Part shown: in pieces, positions 10,934 through 22,776 of the stretch
Layout of the letters: each line of letters starts with the position of its first letter
Numbering within the stretch: the first letter of the stretch is position 1
DNA from: Theocolax elegans
Taxonomy: Eukaryota; Arthropoda; Insecta; Hymenoptera; Cerocephalidae
NCBI GenBank assembly: GCA_026168455.1
Contig: CM047428.1
Span: 41,083,769-41,147,768, forward strand
DNA length: 64,000 bases
Direction of reading: 5' to 3'
Position numbers and translations under genes: made by a program
The notes under the pieces: generated by a model
The model's database searches: none
What the model saw: only the letters and a program-made list of their open reading frames with translations
What the model was told of the DNA's origin: nothing

Positions 10934-12180
10934 CACAGCCACACAAAAAAAGTCAACGTACCAACGACCGGACGATGGTACTTATACGTAATTTGTGTCG
11001 CTGATTCCGACTCTGGGGTCAGATTGCCCCCATCAGGTCGTGTTCAAGGTTAATTGAAGGTCAAAATATCAAAATTCAATAAAAATAGGCTAAAACCATC
11101 GTATCTAGGGTTTTTTGGGCTCGCTGATTCCAAACCCAAGGTTACTTAAACCCAATAACCTCAAGATCAAGGTTATTTGAAGGTCAAATCATTGAAATTC
11201 ATTAAAGAAGGCTACAATCATTATATTTTGGGTTTTATTTGGTTGCTACATCCAAATCCTAGGTCATTAAACCCCAATCAAGTTATGGTGAAGGTCAGTT
11301 GAAGGTCACGGACGTAAATAGAGTGATCAGATTAGTCATTTAGTAGAACAATGTCAAAAGCAACAAAATATTCATAAAAATTGCAAGAAAAAGAAAGAAA
11401 GAAAGAAACATGGTTGCAGAGAAAAAAGTATGGTTATGTTTCAAGAACGTAATTAAGAATTTTCTTGGAAATCATAAGAGCCAGACTTACAAACAAATAG
11501 TACTAGATGTAGTAAATAGTTACAAAAATCAAGGCTGCTTAATGAATCTATAATTACATTTTTTATATTCCCACGTAGACGAGTTTCCAGAAAACCTAGG
11601 TGATTACAGCGAAGAACAGGGAGAGATTTGTCCAAGATATCAAGGAAATGGAACGCAGGTATAAAGGAAGATGGGACATAAATATGTTGGCAGATTACTG
11701 TTGGTCGTTGAAAAAAGATCTGCCAACAACCTCGATAAAACGGAAGTGTAAACCACTTCGTAGATCGTTTGACAATAAAATAGTATGTTACCATAAAAAG
11801 GAGTAGTGGGCTTGCAATTTTTATGGATATTTTGTTGCTTTTTTGCATTGTCCTACTAAATGACTGATCTTATCACTCTATTTGTATATATGATTCTAGC
11901 CTTTTTTTAATGAATTTCAATGATTTGACCTTCAAATAACCTTGATCTGCGGGTTATTGGGTTTAAGCAACCTTGGGTTTGAAATCAGCAAGCCCAAAAA
12001 ATCCTAGATACGACGATTTTAGCCTATTTTTATTGAATTTTGATATTTTGACCTTCAATTAACCTTGAAAACGACCTGATGGGGGCAAACTGACCCCGGA
12101 TTCGGAATCAGCGACCCAAATTACGTATAAGTACCATGGTCCGGTCGTTGGTACTTTGACTTTTTTTTTGTGGGGCTGTG
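10934..12180. mobile_element. Long-TIR foldback element inserted in the Helitron (1247 bp)
   Basis: The ends are CACAGCC at 10934 and GGCTGTG ending at 12180. The arms pair over roughly 400 bp: left about 10934-11383, right about 11808-12180. Joining the flanks restores the Helitron reading (FLRI then LLLLHVRGAKSFDD), so the edges are well placed. A clear target duplication is not resolved. The centre has a GAAA run and a small ORF (11600-11806). Superfamily unknown. Confidence 0.85.
11600..11806 (+). CDS. Small ORF in the centre of the foldback element, unknown
   Basis: 68 codons including MERRYKGRW and NMLADYCWSLKKD, with a basic C-terminus. It lies in the non-palindromic centre of the TIR element, so it may be the remains of the element's own protein or captured sequence. 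The first 'Met' is preceded by an open frame, so it may be a C-terminal fragment. The patterned W/Y/C residues look like real protein rather than chance, but I cannot assign a family. Confidence 0.4.
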   Translation: MITAKNRERFVQDIKEMERRYKGRWDINMLADYCWSLKKDLPTTSIKRKCKPLRRSFDNKIVCYHKKE

Positions 12181-12771
12181 TTATTATTACTTCATGTACG
12201 TGGGGCCAAATCTTTTGACGATATACGCTCATACGATGGCGTTATGATACATTTTATGAAGCGTGTATGGTTAGAGGCTTAATCATCACTGATAATGAAT
12301 GGGATAAATTTTTAGAACTTTTCACTTTCATTATATCATTTGATTACAATTTTGATGCCTTGAAACTTTATAATAAGTATAAAGAACATTTCTTTAATTC
12401 TAAATTACCTGAAATTTTAGAACAAAAGGCTTTAAAAATTATAGACAACGTTTTATCAAAACATAATTTAACATTGCAACAATTTAATTTACCTATAATA
12501 TTGATAATGAAAATCACAATGATATGCTTTATAATGATATTATTGAAAATGAAGATAATGACATAGAAATATTGTTAAAATCTTTAACATTGGAACAAAA
12601 AACCATATTTGATACAATAGTAGAAGCAGTTTACGATAATAAAAAAGAAAATTTATATTTTATATATGGTCCTGGTGGTAGTGAAAAAAGTTATTTATTA
12701 AATGCTACTATAAAATTTGTGAAATTAAACAAAATACCAGAGTTAGCAGTTGCATGGACTGGTATTGCAGC
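12181..12771 (+). pseudogene. Helitron linker and start of SF1 helicase (Walker A), broken
   Basis: This resumes the Helitron protein: HVRGAKSFDD at about 12195, then after a frameshift near 12247 YEACMVRGLIITDNEWDK, then a second frameshift near 12520. The helicase starts with LTLEQKTIFDTIVEAV and the Walker A box at 12668-12691, which reads GPGGSEKS instead of the usual GPGGTGKT/S. The Gly-to-Glu change would damage ATP binding. It is interrupted right after AWTGIAA by the next TIR element. Confidence 0.9.
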
Positions 12772-13397
12772 AAAGGACCCCGTAACACGCCTATGGGAAA
12801 TGTGGTTTCCGTCAATTTCGCTGAATTTTTTATATGTTGTGTGTCATGGCGTGCTGAACAAAAGTCTCAATGGGCACAAAGCTCTAAACGCAATAGGTCC
12901 CACAGTAGGGGCCCCTGAAGTCACTATTACAGGGTATCAGCTCTAATAGTAATTCTCGGTGCTGATTGCATTTTATCGTACACTGGTTTTCGTTAATATG
13001 GCCTAATTTTTGGTTGACCGCATGTCTCGGTATCCCAATTCCCTGCTCTAATGGGCCCAAGCCCAAAAATTCGATAGGACTTCAGACGGGCCCTACTAAA
13101 AGATGCATAAACGAGTATTATTGTACGATAAGAGTTTGTCGATACTCTTTTTTAATGTTTATAGAGGCCCAAACCCCCCAAACGCAAGTTTTGTAAATGT
13201 ATAGCTTAAGTAATCAGACTTTATATTTGTAATGGCATTTAACTCAAAGTTTATTGGGTAAAGTATAAACACGTAGTTTTCATTATAACATAGTAATAGA
13301 GTAACACAATCAATAATATACAACAATTTCAAAGAGAATTAAAAGTATTAATCAAGCGGAATTCGTATTGATCAAAATAAAAATTAAAAATGTAAAG

Positions 13398-13457
<60 letters not shown>

Positions 13458-13738
13458 GATAAAAAATTAAGTATGATTGCCGTTTGCATTAGCACTAACC
13501 AAAGTTTATCATATTAACAGAAGCCAGTGTACGATAAAGTGCAATCAGCACCGAGAATTACTATTAGAGCTGATACCCTGTAATAGTGACTTCAGGGACC
13601 CCTACTGTGGGACCTATTGCATTTAGAGCTTTGTGCCTATTGAGACTTTTGTTCAGGACGCCAAGACACACAACATATAAAAAATTCAGCGAAATTGACG
13701 GAAACCACATTTTCCATAGGCGTGTTACGGGGTCCTTT
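12772..13738. mobile_element. Long-TIR element inserted in the Helitron helicase (967 bp)
   Basis: Arms of about 229 bp: AAAGGACCCCGTAACACGCC at 12772 pairs with the right end, which finishes at 13738. The left arm runs to about 13000 and the right arm from about 13510. The central part contains a perfect TA microsatellite (about 13398-13457). Removing the element joins GIAA to LIGDKT in the helicase. No ORF for a transposase, so it is non-autonomous. The target duplication is unclear. Confidence 0.9.
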
Positions 13739-14921
13739 ATTAATAGGTGATAAAACTATCCATTAAACATTTAAAACACCATTTAATTTAAACGAACAAT
13801 CAACATGCAACATTTCACCAAATTCATAAATAGGTCAAATTTAAAAAAATATTAAATTAATAATTTGGGATGAAATATCAATGACTTGTAAATATGCATT
13901 AGAAGCTATAGATATTTTTTCAGAGATTTATGTCGAAATAATAAACCGTTTGGTGGTAAAATATTAGTAACATCTGGCGATTTTCAACAAACACTTCCTA
14001 TAGTTCGATACGGAAATAGAACTCAAATATTAGAATCATGTTTAAAAAAAAAGTAGTTCTTTATGGCAATTATTTCAAAAATTTACATTAAATAATAATT
14101 TAAGATTGGTCAATTCAAACAGTATGCTTAAAACGTGGTTATTAAATATTGGAGAAAATAAAAACGGTACAAAATTTGAAATTGATCATAACGTTATAAA
14201 AATTCTTTCAGAATTTATTACATTTAATAATTTGATAGATGATACTTTTGGTAAAAAAATAAATATTGATGTTTTACATACTTTTAAAGGCAAAGTAATT
14301 CTTTCACCTATAAATAGTGATGATTTAGCGATTAATAACGAAATAATTGAAAGAATTGAAGGTGACGGTAAGATATATTTAAGCATTGATAGTATTACTA
14401 GTGATGAACATAATAAGTTGGATGAAACAATAACAATAGATTTTATAAATTCATTAATACCAAATGGTTTACCACCGCATAAATTAGTATTAAAAAAAGG
14501 AATGGTCGTTATGTTACTTAGGAATCTGCATTTAGATGGAGGTTTATGTAATGGTACCAGGCTCATGATTACAGAATTAAAACAGTACACTCCGTATGGA
14601 GAAATTATAACAGGTAAAAATTCAGAACAAATTGTGATGATTCCAAGAATAGATTTATGTCCATCAAAGGATGATATACCTTTCAATATGGTTAGACGAC
14701 AATTTCCTATTAGATCAAGATTCGCTATGACCATAAATAAAGCACAAGGTCAATCATTTAAAAAAGTTGGTCTATATTTACCAAGACCTGTATTTAGTCA
14801 TGGTCAATTATATGTTGCATTATCAATAGTTGAAGATGAAAAAAATCTGAAAATAAATTTTTCGAAATCGTCAATGATACTCACTAATCTCTCCCCGAAG
14901 GGAGTCCTTTACAATAGTTAA
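13739..14921 (+). pseudogene. Helitron SF1 helicase, C-terminal part
   Basis: Motif II reads IIWDEISM at about 13862, followed by a frameshift near 13917. Then come KPFGGKILVTSGDFQQTLP at about 13943, a short frame disturbance near 14050, and an uninterrupted frame 14106-14921 of 271 codons. That frame carries GMVVMLLRNL, LCNGTRL and the motif V/VI block AMTINKAQGQSFKKVG ... GQLYVALS. These are the Pif1-like helicase motifs of Helitrons. The usual ending after VALS-R is altered. No CTRR/hairpin 3' terminus was recognised directly downstream. Confidence 0.93.
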
Positions 14922-16129
14922 AATTATATTAATATCCCGACATCGACTAACCTCCGACAATATACTCATACATACACATACATATGCGTACACATATACA
15001 TACGCATAACGCATACATACATATACGTGCAATACATGTATGTAACGTATCAACATATTCAAGTGAGTATTTAAATCGTAGAGAAAAATTTTGAGCCGTA
15101 ACATGATTTTATAACCTACTTAGAACCAGAGTTATAAAAAAGTCAGGCTAGCTAAAGCATTAAACTAGCGAAACTCGGCGTTAAAAAGTGATCGATAATA
15201 GCTATAAATTATTGCAATTGGTAATAAATTAGCTAAAAAGTAGATAAAAATTTTGTACGTTATTTTTCGAAATTGGCTCAAATGACCTCGCCAGCTTAAT
15301 GGACCCCTCGGTGACGTGGTTTTGAGGTATGCGGTACTGGATTATGTGGTTTTTGGATTGGAAGATTCTTAGTTATGTATTTATTGGGTTGTATAGTTTT
15401 AAAATTTGTGATAATTGGGTTACATAATTTTGATGGTCTATATTTCTGGTATATGTGGTTTTAAGGTTTATTTTTCCGAATGCACTAAATTATTTATCCC
15501 AAGATGCCAGCCTCAGTCGCGTGAGATAGCAGTTTGACTAGTCTTTTTGGTATTTGATACTTTGGGAAATCTGGGATTTTCACGGATAATTTGCGGATAA
15601 TTAGCAGCAAATAATCCAATATCTTCAACAACGCTAGTATGAATTTTTTTTAATCGCTGGCATGACTTGGCATAGTGAAAGATTTACTAAAAATAACGTT
15701 AAACATTAATTTACAGAAATGAAAATTATACCATTGGTTTACGACAAAAAAGCGGAAAATTCTGAACCTAATTTCGTTAAATAATGATTTTATTTAAATA
15801 GTTTGCAGCCGTTGCTTTGCCAGCATCACACGATGTTGGCAGGACATGCGTTTATTTTTTAAAATAATGTCGCGCCAAAATCAGGCCTTTCACAGATAAT
15901 TAACGGATAATTGGCGGCAAATCATTCAATATTTTTTTTTATTTCGGTAAAAGTTGTCATGCAAACTTTATAGACGCGTCACAGCAGCACGGCGGCCAGG
16001 CCAAACGCGTGGTTTGAGCGCTCCGCGCAGTCACTTGCGGTGATTGTATTGAATTACTTTAAAACTTCTCAATTTTCCAACATGAATTTTCGAACGTTTT
16101 AACGTCAGAAGTAGCTCTTTCGATTCGTA
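14922..16129. other. Non-coding, with a short CATA-type repeat and weak direct repeats
   Basis: Imperfect CATA/CATAC simple sequence lies at about 14964-15050. A motif around GGATAAT..GGATAATT..GCGGCAAAT occurs near 15585 and again near 15895, suggesting an old duplicated repeat. No gene seen. Confidence 0.5.
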
Positions 16130-17243
16130 CACTCTAAACCCTAATCTATAAAAATCGACGTTAGAATGTTTAAATTCGTGCTTTTACAGTTTATGAAAAG
16201 GTCAAAATCATAAAATTACACATTGCAGTAGGTAAAATACATAATTTACACTTTAAGCAATGGAAATTGTGATATTTACAGATTTAAAATGTGTAAAATA
16301 TGAAATTTACAGCAGTGAAAAGTGCGAAGATTCGGCGACTAAATACAAAACTGTAAATTCAAGATTTTACATTTACCAAAAGAGTAAAATGGTAGAATTA
16401 CACATCTGGAAAGTGCAAATTGTAAAAATTAAATGTTTCAAAAGCGTAAGATGTAATAGAAGGAAAAAAATAGAATTTAACTCTCCCTAGTAGAAATTGA
16501 GCATTTTAAGGTTAGGCAAAATTTGTAATTTGATCATATTAGGATCATATTTTGAGCATTTTATGCTAATTCGTCACTTTCTGGTTTAAAAATCGTTTCA
16601 ATTATGCTCAAAATTCTACTAGGGCTTTTATAAAGGTTAAGAGTACTCATCTTACGATTCGGAAAGTGTAAATATAGAAAATAACGATTTGAAAAACTGT
16701 AAAATCTCGTGCATTGATTTAAATCTATAAATATTAGATTTTCAACTTCTTGGAAAGAAGAAAATAATAAAAATTTATTTATATACAATAGAATATAAGT
16801 AGAGGGTTTTAATTAGAAGAATTATAACCTAAATTAATATTTAGGTTATTGCGAAAACGATTCTTATACACCACAAATATATTTAAATATAGTTAAAGTC
16901 TATTTTTTTCCTTCTATTACATCTTACGCTTTTGAAACATTTAATTTTTACAATGTGCACTTTTCAGATGTGTAATTCTACCATTTTACTCTTTTGGTAA
17001 CTGTAAAATCTTGAATTTACAGTTTTGTATTTAGTCGCCGAATCTTCGCACTTTTCACTGCTGTAAATTTCATATTTTACACATTTCAAATCTGTAAATA
17101 TCACATTTTCCATTGCTTAAAGTGTAAATTATGTATTATACCTACTGTAATGTGTAATTTTATGATTTTAACCTTTTCATAAACTGTAAAATCACGAATT
17201 TAAACATTCTAACGTCGATTTTTACAGATTAGGGTTCAGAGTG
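16130..17243. mobile_element. Foldback MITE with TA target duplication (1114 bp)
   Basis: TA flanks at 16128-16129 and 17244-17245. TIR CACTCTAAACCCTAATCT at the left pairs with the right end, and the arms stay complementary for about 345 bp (16130-16476 with 16899-17243). A TA duplication with a C-A-C start suggests a Tc1/mariner-type origin. The centre holds a smaller inverted repeat (16487-16624: CCCTAGTAGAAATTGAGCAT against its complement), probably a nested MITE of about 137 bp. ORFs in the arms are chance. Confidence 0.88.
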
Positions 17244-17260
17244 TACAATTTATTTTTAAA

Positions 17261-17730
17261 GAAACGTGTCTCACATTGAGTAAAATCAATTTGAATTTTC
17301 GATTCACTTTTTCGCCCATTAAAACTAATTGTAAAACAAAAATAAGGATACCATTCGAAAGCTGAGAAAAAATCTATTAATTTATGTTTCAAATTTATAT
17401 TTTTAGGAGCAGAGGTTAGTTTATAAACGGTAGAGTACGACGGCGACCGGTCGCAACGGGTCTGGCACGGTTTTTGGTATTTGATTACTTTTGTGCTTTC
17501 TATTTCTCCATCTTGAATTTTTGAGGGTTGCAACGGCAGGAGTTCCTTTTTCGATTGGTATAATTTAATTAAGAAAAGTGTCACACTTTGAGCAAAATCG
17601 ATTTGAATTTTCAATTAACTTCTTCGACTTTTAAAATAGATTTAATGACAAAAATAATGACATTATTCGAAAGCAGAGAAAAAATCTTTAGATTTGTCTT
17701 CAGAATATTTTTGTAGGGTCTGGGGTTAAT
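17261..17730. repeat. Direct duplication with 312-bp offset
   Basis: 17261-17420 and 17573-17730 align (GTGTCNCAC...TGAGNAAAATC..TTTGAATTTTC, then ATTCGAAAGC.GAGAAAAAATCT), diverged but continuous. Nothing coding in it. Confidence 0.7.
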
Positions 17731-18616
17731 TCTTAAGCGAGTATTCAATATACATTTTCCATATACATATAAACGTAATTATTTATAACTAGCAACAATT
17801 CAAAAAACAATTTAAAAAACGTCGAAATTACACTAAATATATACTTATTTTTTATATTTTTTTTTAATTTATAATTTTACAATTTAATTGAATAAAAATG
17901 TAAAATATAATATAATGTGTAATTAATTAACCTAGTATTCAGTTACAATCCATTTTTTTTAGTCTATAAAATAAAAATAACAGTGTATTATATTTGCAAC
18001 ATTGTATATACTTATTTAATCTTAGTCAATTACACAAGAGTTTATAGATACTGAACATATTTCTACATAATACTGAAACAATTAAAAACAATTAAAAATA
18101 ATCGACATGATAAAACTTACACTGGAGTAAGGAATTTTAATTTTTATTTTTAATACGTAGTAACACATATATCATTACTTACAATATTTCCACACTATTC
18201 ATGTAAGAAGCTACATCAATCTAGTAACAAATGTGTTATTTTTCTACCAGAATAATATTTTCAACAACAAAAATTAGAATATAAAATTATTCTTTGACCA
18301 TTATACATATATTTCATGCTTTTTATGATGTTTCTCGGAAAGGAGATGAAGAATTTAAAATTTCATACAAAATTACTAAACTCAGCTAATGCATCGTATG
18401 TATTCAATTATTCTTTCAAACAAATAATTATACGTAATAATTGAATTTATAAAAAATTTTTTCAGATTAAAATTCTGGCTAAAAGATTTATTTTCACATT
18501 TTATTAATTTTGTTTTTTTTCAAAGATCTTTTATAAAAAAGAATAGTAGTAATTGCAACCAAAAAATATAAATGATATTACACAATTACAATAATAAAAA
18601 TTGAAAATTTTTTTTT
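17731..18616. other. AT-rich, no feature recognised
   Basis: Many A/T homopolymer runs and no convincing ORF or RNA gene. Confidence 0.6.
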
Positions 18617-18867
18617 AAATAATTGTTGCGATGATGAGGGTCACACAGTAAAAAACACAAATTTTTACTTTTTAGTACAACGTTTTATCTGCCTATTTGC
18701 AGACCTCTTCAGGTACTATGACACTGAACGAACGAAAACAATTAATACTGCTCAAGGAGCTAAGTCGAATCAAGTCGAAGAGGTCTGCAAATAAGCAGAT
18801 GAAACGTACAAAAAAGTAAAAATTTGTGTTTTTTACTGTGTGACCCTCATCATCGCAACAATTATTT
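18617..18867. mobile_element. MITE with about 92-bp terminal inverted repeats (251 bp)
   Basis: Left arm 18617-18710 (AAATAATTGTTGCGATGATG start) is the near-perfect reverse complement of 18777-18867. The 66-bp centre is unique. Confidence 0.88.
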
Positions 18868-18949
18868 AAAATACACAATGGTGGGTGAAAAAATCTCAAA
18901 ATTAATAAAAATTGAATATTAATTATAAAAGTTATTTTAATATTACATT

Positions 18950-19860
18950 TGGTATTACATTAAAAAAATGAAAGAAAAATAATATTTTAAATTTTTTAAC
19001 CACCTTCCTCACGCATTTTACATCTTAGAAATAGGAGATGATGAAAAATGTTTGTAAAAAAAATCGATATAAATGTAATAAAAAAAAATAATACGTATCG
19101 TCAAATAAAATATGTATTACATTAAATTATATATATTATCAAAATTTATTAGAGTAATAGTACTGTTTTTGTCAATGTTCGTATTACTGTGACCACTTTT
19201 TTTGTACCGAAAACCCCTATAAAATATTTATGGAATTTTTCAAATTTTATTTCCCCCTCCCCCTCTTGCCCCTCCGCCATCTAGCAATAAATGAAGGATA
19301 AATGAAGAGTGATTATTACATCGCTATTCACCGTAACGAAACACCTCATCTTAGTTTTTCTAGAATAAAAAAGAATGGTCGTCATATTCTAATTCATATA
19401 TACCGATAACCACTATAAAATATTTAAAGAATTTTCTAATTTTACCCCCCCCCCCCTCATGACTCCTCCTGCACCAATCATTAGATGTGAGATAAATGAT
19501 GTGTGGTTGTCGTATTCAGCGTTAACCCTTCTACTCCACGCATACATTTAATTCTTGTAACTTTTGGGATACCGAACACCGGAGAACGGATGAATTTTGA
19601 TATATATATATAGATGATAAATGAAAAATAAAATTTTGATTTTTTTATCCACGTTTCTCACACATTTTACACCTTTGTAATAGAGTATGATGAAAAATGT
19701 GTAAAAACGTATATTTAAATGTGATAAAAAAACAGAACGAATCATCAAATAAAATATATATTACATTAAAATATATTATTTTAGTTATTAAAAATTATTA
19801 GACTGACAGTACTACTTCAGTCTATGTTAGTATTACTGTGACCACTTTATTTTTACATTA
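18950..19860. repeat. Local direct duplications
   Basis: About 18966-19200 is repeated at 19618-19854 (CACATTTTACA ... GATGATGAAAAATGT ... ATTACTGTGACCACTTT). Between them, about 19207-19330 is repeated at 19404-19530 (ACCGANAACCNCTATAAAATATT, then a C-rich run). The block is therefore an irregular duplicated array, AT-rich with C-runs. Confidence 0.7.
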
Positions 19861-19999
19861 TTTGTGTACGTAGTGACTATTATTTATTATTAATTACTTA
19901 TAATATTACTTATAGGTATTTTCTTAATATAATAATTTAATTTGGTACAAAAATATACAAAAATTGGAGTACTGGCAAAAGTGCCTATACACTTTAATA

Positions 20000-21352
20000 T
20001 TTTATCCCGCAATTAGTGAAGTATCCCGAAATATCCAGGAAATCTTGAAATTAGTGAAGTTATAACGAAATAACTCAGAAACTCCCGCAGTATCCACTAA
20101 ATCCCAAAATTAGTGAAGTTAACACGGCATACCTCAGAAAATATCGAAATATTTAGAAAATCCCGAAATTAGTGGAGATATCCCGGAATACCTCAAAATT
20201 TCCCGAAATATGGAACAAAATCCCGTAATTAGTGAAGTTATCCAGGCATACCTCAGAAATACCCGAAATATCGAGGAAATCGCGTAATTAGTGAAGTTAT
20301 CCCGACATATCCAGGAAATCCCAAAATTAGTAAATTTATCCCAGCATACCTGAGAAATTATCGAAATATTAAGAAAATCTCGAAATTGGAGGAGTTATCC
20401 CGGAATACAAAAAATTCCCGAAATAAAACAGAGAATCCCGCAATACCATAGAAAATCTTGAAATGACCAGAAAATCCCAAAATTAGGGAATTTATCCCGA
20501 AATATCCAGGAAATCCCGAAATTGGTGGAATAAACCGGAATACCACAGAAAATCCCGAACATCCAGAAAATCCTGAAACATCCAGGAAATCACGAAAGTG
20601 GTGCAGTTATCCCGGAATACGTCAGAAAATCTCGAAACATCCAGGAAATCCCTCAATTAGTGAATTTATCCCGAAATGTCACAGAAAATCCCGAAACAAC
20701 CAGGAAATTCCGAAATTGGTGGATTTATTCCGTAATACCTCAGAAAATCCCGATACATCCAGGAAATCCCGAAATTAGTGGAATTCCCGGAATACTACAG
20801 AAAATCCCGAAATACCACAGAAAATTCCGAAATACCACAGAAAATCCCGAAATACCATAGAAAATCTTGAAACAACCAGAAAATCCCGAAATTAGGGAAT
20901 TTATCCCGAAATACCACAGAAAATCCCGAAACATCCAGGAAATCCCGAAATTGGTGGAGTTATCCCGGAATACCACAGAAAAACCCGTGACTTGCAGGAA
21001 ATCCCGAAATTGGTGGAGTTATCCCGAAATACCACAGAAAAACCCGTGACTTGCAGGAAATCCCGAAATTGGTGGAGTTATCCCGAAATACCACAGAAAA
21101 ACCCGTGACTTGCAGGAAATCCCGTAATTGGTGGAGTTATCTCGGAATACTTAAGAAAATCCCGAAACATCCAGGAAAACCCTAAATTAGTGAAGATTTC
21201 CCGGTATATCTAAGAAATTACCGAATTATTTAGAAAATCCCGAAATTAGTGGAGTTATCCCGGAATACCTCAAAAATTCCCGAAATATCCAGGAAATCCC
21301 GTATTTAGTGAAGTTATCACGAAATAATTCAGAAATTCCCGAAATATCAGCG
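20000..21352. repeat. 59-bp minisatellite built from three 19-20 bp registers
   Basis: Roughly 22-24 copies. A full unit is CCCGAAATTAGTGGAGTTAT + CCCGGAATACCTCAGAAAAT + CCCGAAACATCCAGGAAAT, so each third starts CCCGRAA. The phrase TTAGTG recurs at 20051, 20110, 20169, 20229 and 20288 (steps 59, 59, 60, 59). Some units drop one register (step 39 at 20288 to 20327). Open frames here (for example 20660-20860, and 20740-20976 on the minus strand) are repeat translations. Confidence 0.95.
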
Positions 21353-21470
21353 TTAACCCTTCCACTCCACACATACTCTTAATTCTTACAACCGGAGACC
21401 GGACACCGCCGCGGTATACCGGACTCCACCGTCGGACACCGGAGAACGGATGAATTTTAATATAATATAG
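21350..21470. repeat. Second copy of the segment that precedes the minisatellite
   Basis: This segment matches 19517-19620 (CGTTAACCCTTCYACTCCAC at one end, ACACCGGAGAACGGATGAAT at the other). The copy here carries an extra GC-rich patch of CCGGA/ACCGG repeats (21390-21440). The minisatellite is thus bracketed by direct repeats. Confidence 0.75.
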
Positions 21471-22287
21471 ATATCTTTTATAACTTTTCCTTAATTTATT
21501 AATCTATCACGTTTTATCTTAAGAGGATACCATACCTGAATTCAATCCTACTATGCCGACATTCGTATATTACACGCATTATTTCTCCTATTACTATTAT
21601 TTAATCAATGACAAATTATAAACGCAGTGGAGGGATATTTGTAATGCATACATTACATAAATTATAAGTACAAAAGTTTGAATTATGCTAAAATGCACTT
21701 AGAATTTAAAAAGTACGATCTCACACATAACCTCTCTTAGTTAATAGGCAACAACGACTTAAGTGAATTTTGTAAAAACTGGATAATTTTCTAACAAATA
21801 CAGTGCGGACGCACAACTAACACGATATTGGTAAATGTTGGAACTCTAAAAAAACAGTCAAAATTTCACGACGTGAAAAACTAGAAGAATACACAATCGA
21901 TTAAAAAATTAAACGAAAAATAAAAACGATATTCATTTCTTCTAAAAATGTGTAATTTAGCAGACGGAAGAGTCAGAAAAAGTTTAGCCACGTAGTTTGA
22001 AGAAGCATCAATAGGTGGCGATGCTAAGCATTTCCAGCATATTAAAATTTGTCAAAATTCCTTTACACTTATTCGTAAATATTGTAGTTTAGGATTAATA
22101 TTTTTAAATGGTACAAATTTAGAAAATTCTCATTTAATAAATTAACATTCGTATCTTGCACAGGATAGCGATCAACGTATTCATGGCGGAATAGACGACG
22201 GATTCTATAGGAGGTGCGTGCACCTATCCGGGCCGCCTGCCGCACGCATCTCCTAGTTTCAAATACATTGTATTATGCCGTCACTCA
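21471..22287. other. Non-coding, weak repeat shared with 22480-22580
   Basis: A stretch around 21640-21745 (TTTGAATT...TTTAAAAAGTACGA..CACATAACCTCTCT) resembles 22500-22565. It is an old dispersed or local repeat. No gene recognised. Confidence 0.5.
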
Positions 22288-22295
22288 ATGTTGGG

Positions 22296-22398
22296 CAAGG
22301 TTACCATTTAGGGTTTTTCTGTCCTCTATTATCTAATGTAAATAAAGTCATACTGTGTGAGTGCAACAAAGAAAAAATACCTCTATATGGCAACACTG
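22296..22398. mobile_element. hAT MITE, copy 1 (103 bp)
   Basis: The 8-bp target duplication ATGTTGGG lies at 22288-22295 and 22399-22406. Ends are CAAGGTTACC and GGCAACACTG, close to the CAGNGTTNCC hAT terminus. It is the same length as copy 2 at 32895-32997, with about nine substitutions between them. No coding capacity. Confidence 0.93.
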
Positions 22399-22714
22399 AT
22401 GTTGGGTGCATTATTTGTTTAATTACAATCATTTAATTATGGACAGCTTGGAAACGGGATAGAAGCATATTAATAAACATTTTAAGTGTAAAACAATTAC
22501 AAAATTTGAATTTATTTAAAATATCGTTAAAATTTGAAAAATACGAATGGAAACATAACCTCTCTCAGGCTAAAGCGACATTTCTGTAGAAGTTGCGTGC
22601 AACGATTCAGGCAGTCCGTATTCCCGTGCAAGTAACTCCATTCGCGCGCTCAGAGCCTACGAAGCCAGTCGACCAGACGGGACGTGAAATTCGGCTAGCC
22701 TCCTAGATCCATAA

Positions 22715-22745
<31 letters not shown>

Positions 22746-22776
22746 AACTCGGCAATAGGGGTTTATGACTCCCGAC
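22399..22776. other. Non-coding spacer with a short TA run
   Basis: It holds a TA-rich microsatellite at about 22713-22745 and no gene that I recognise. Confidence 0.5.

Noticed and set aside
14186..14734. 182-codon minus-strand ORF
   Set aside because: Antisense shadow of the Helitron helicase frame at 14106-14921.
20358..21049. ORFs of 60-78 codons rich in NPEI/GISGF
   Set aside because: Translations of the 59-bp minisatellite on both strands.
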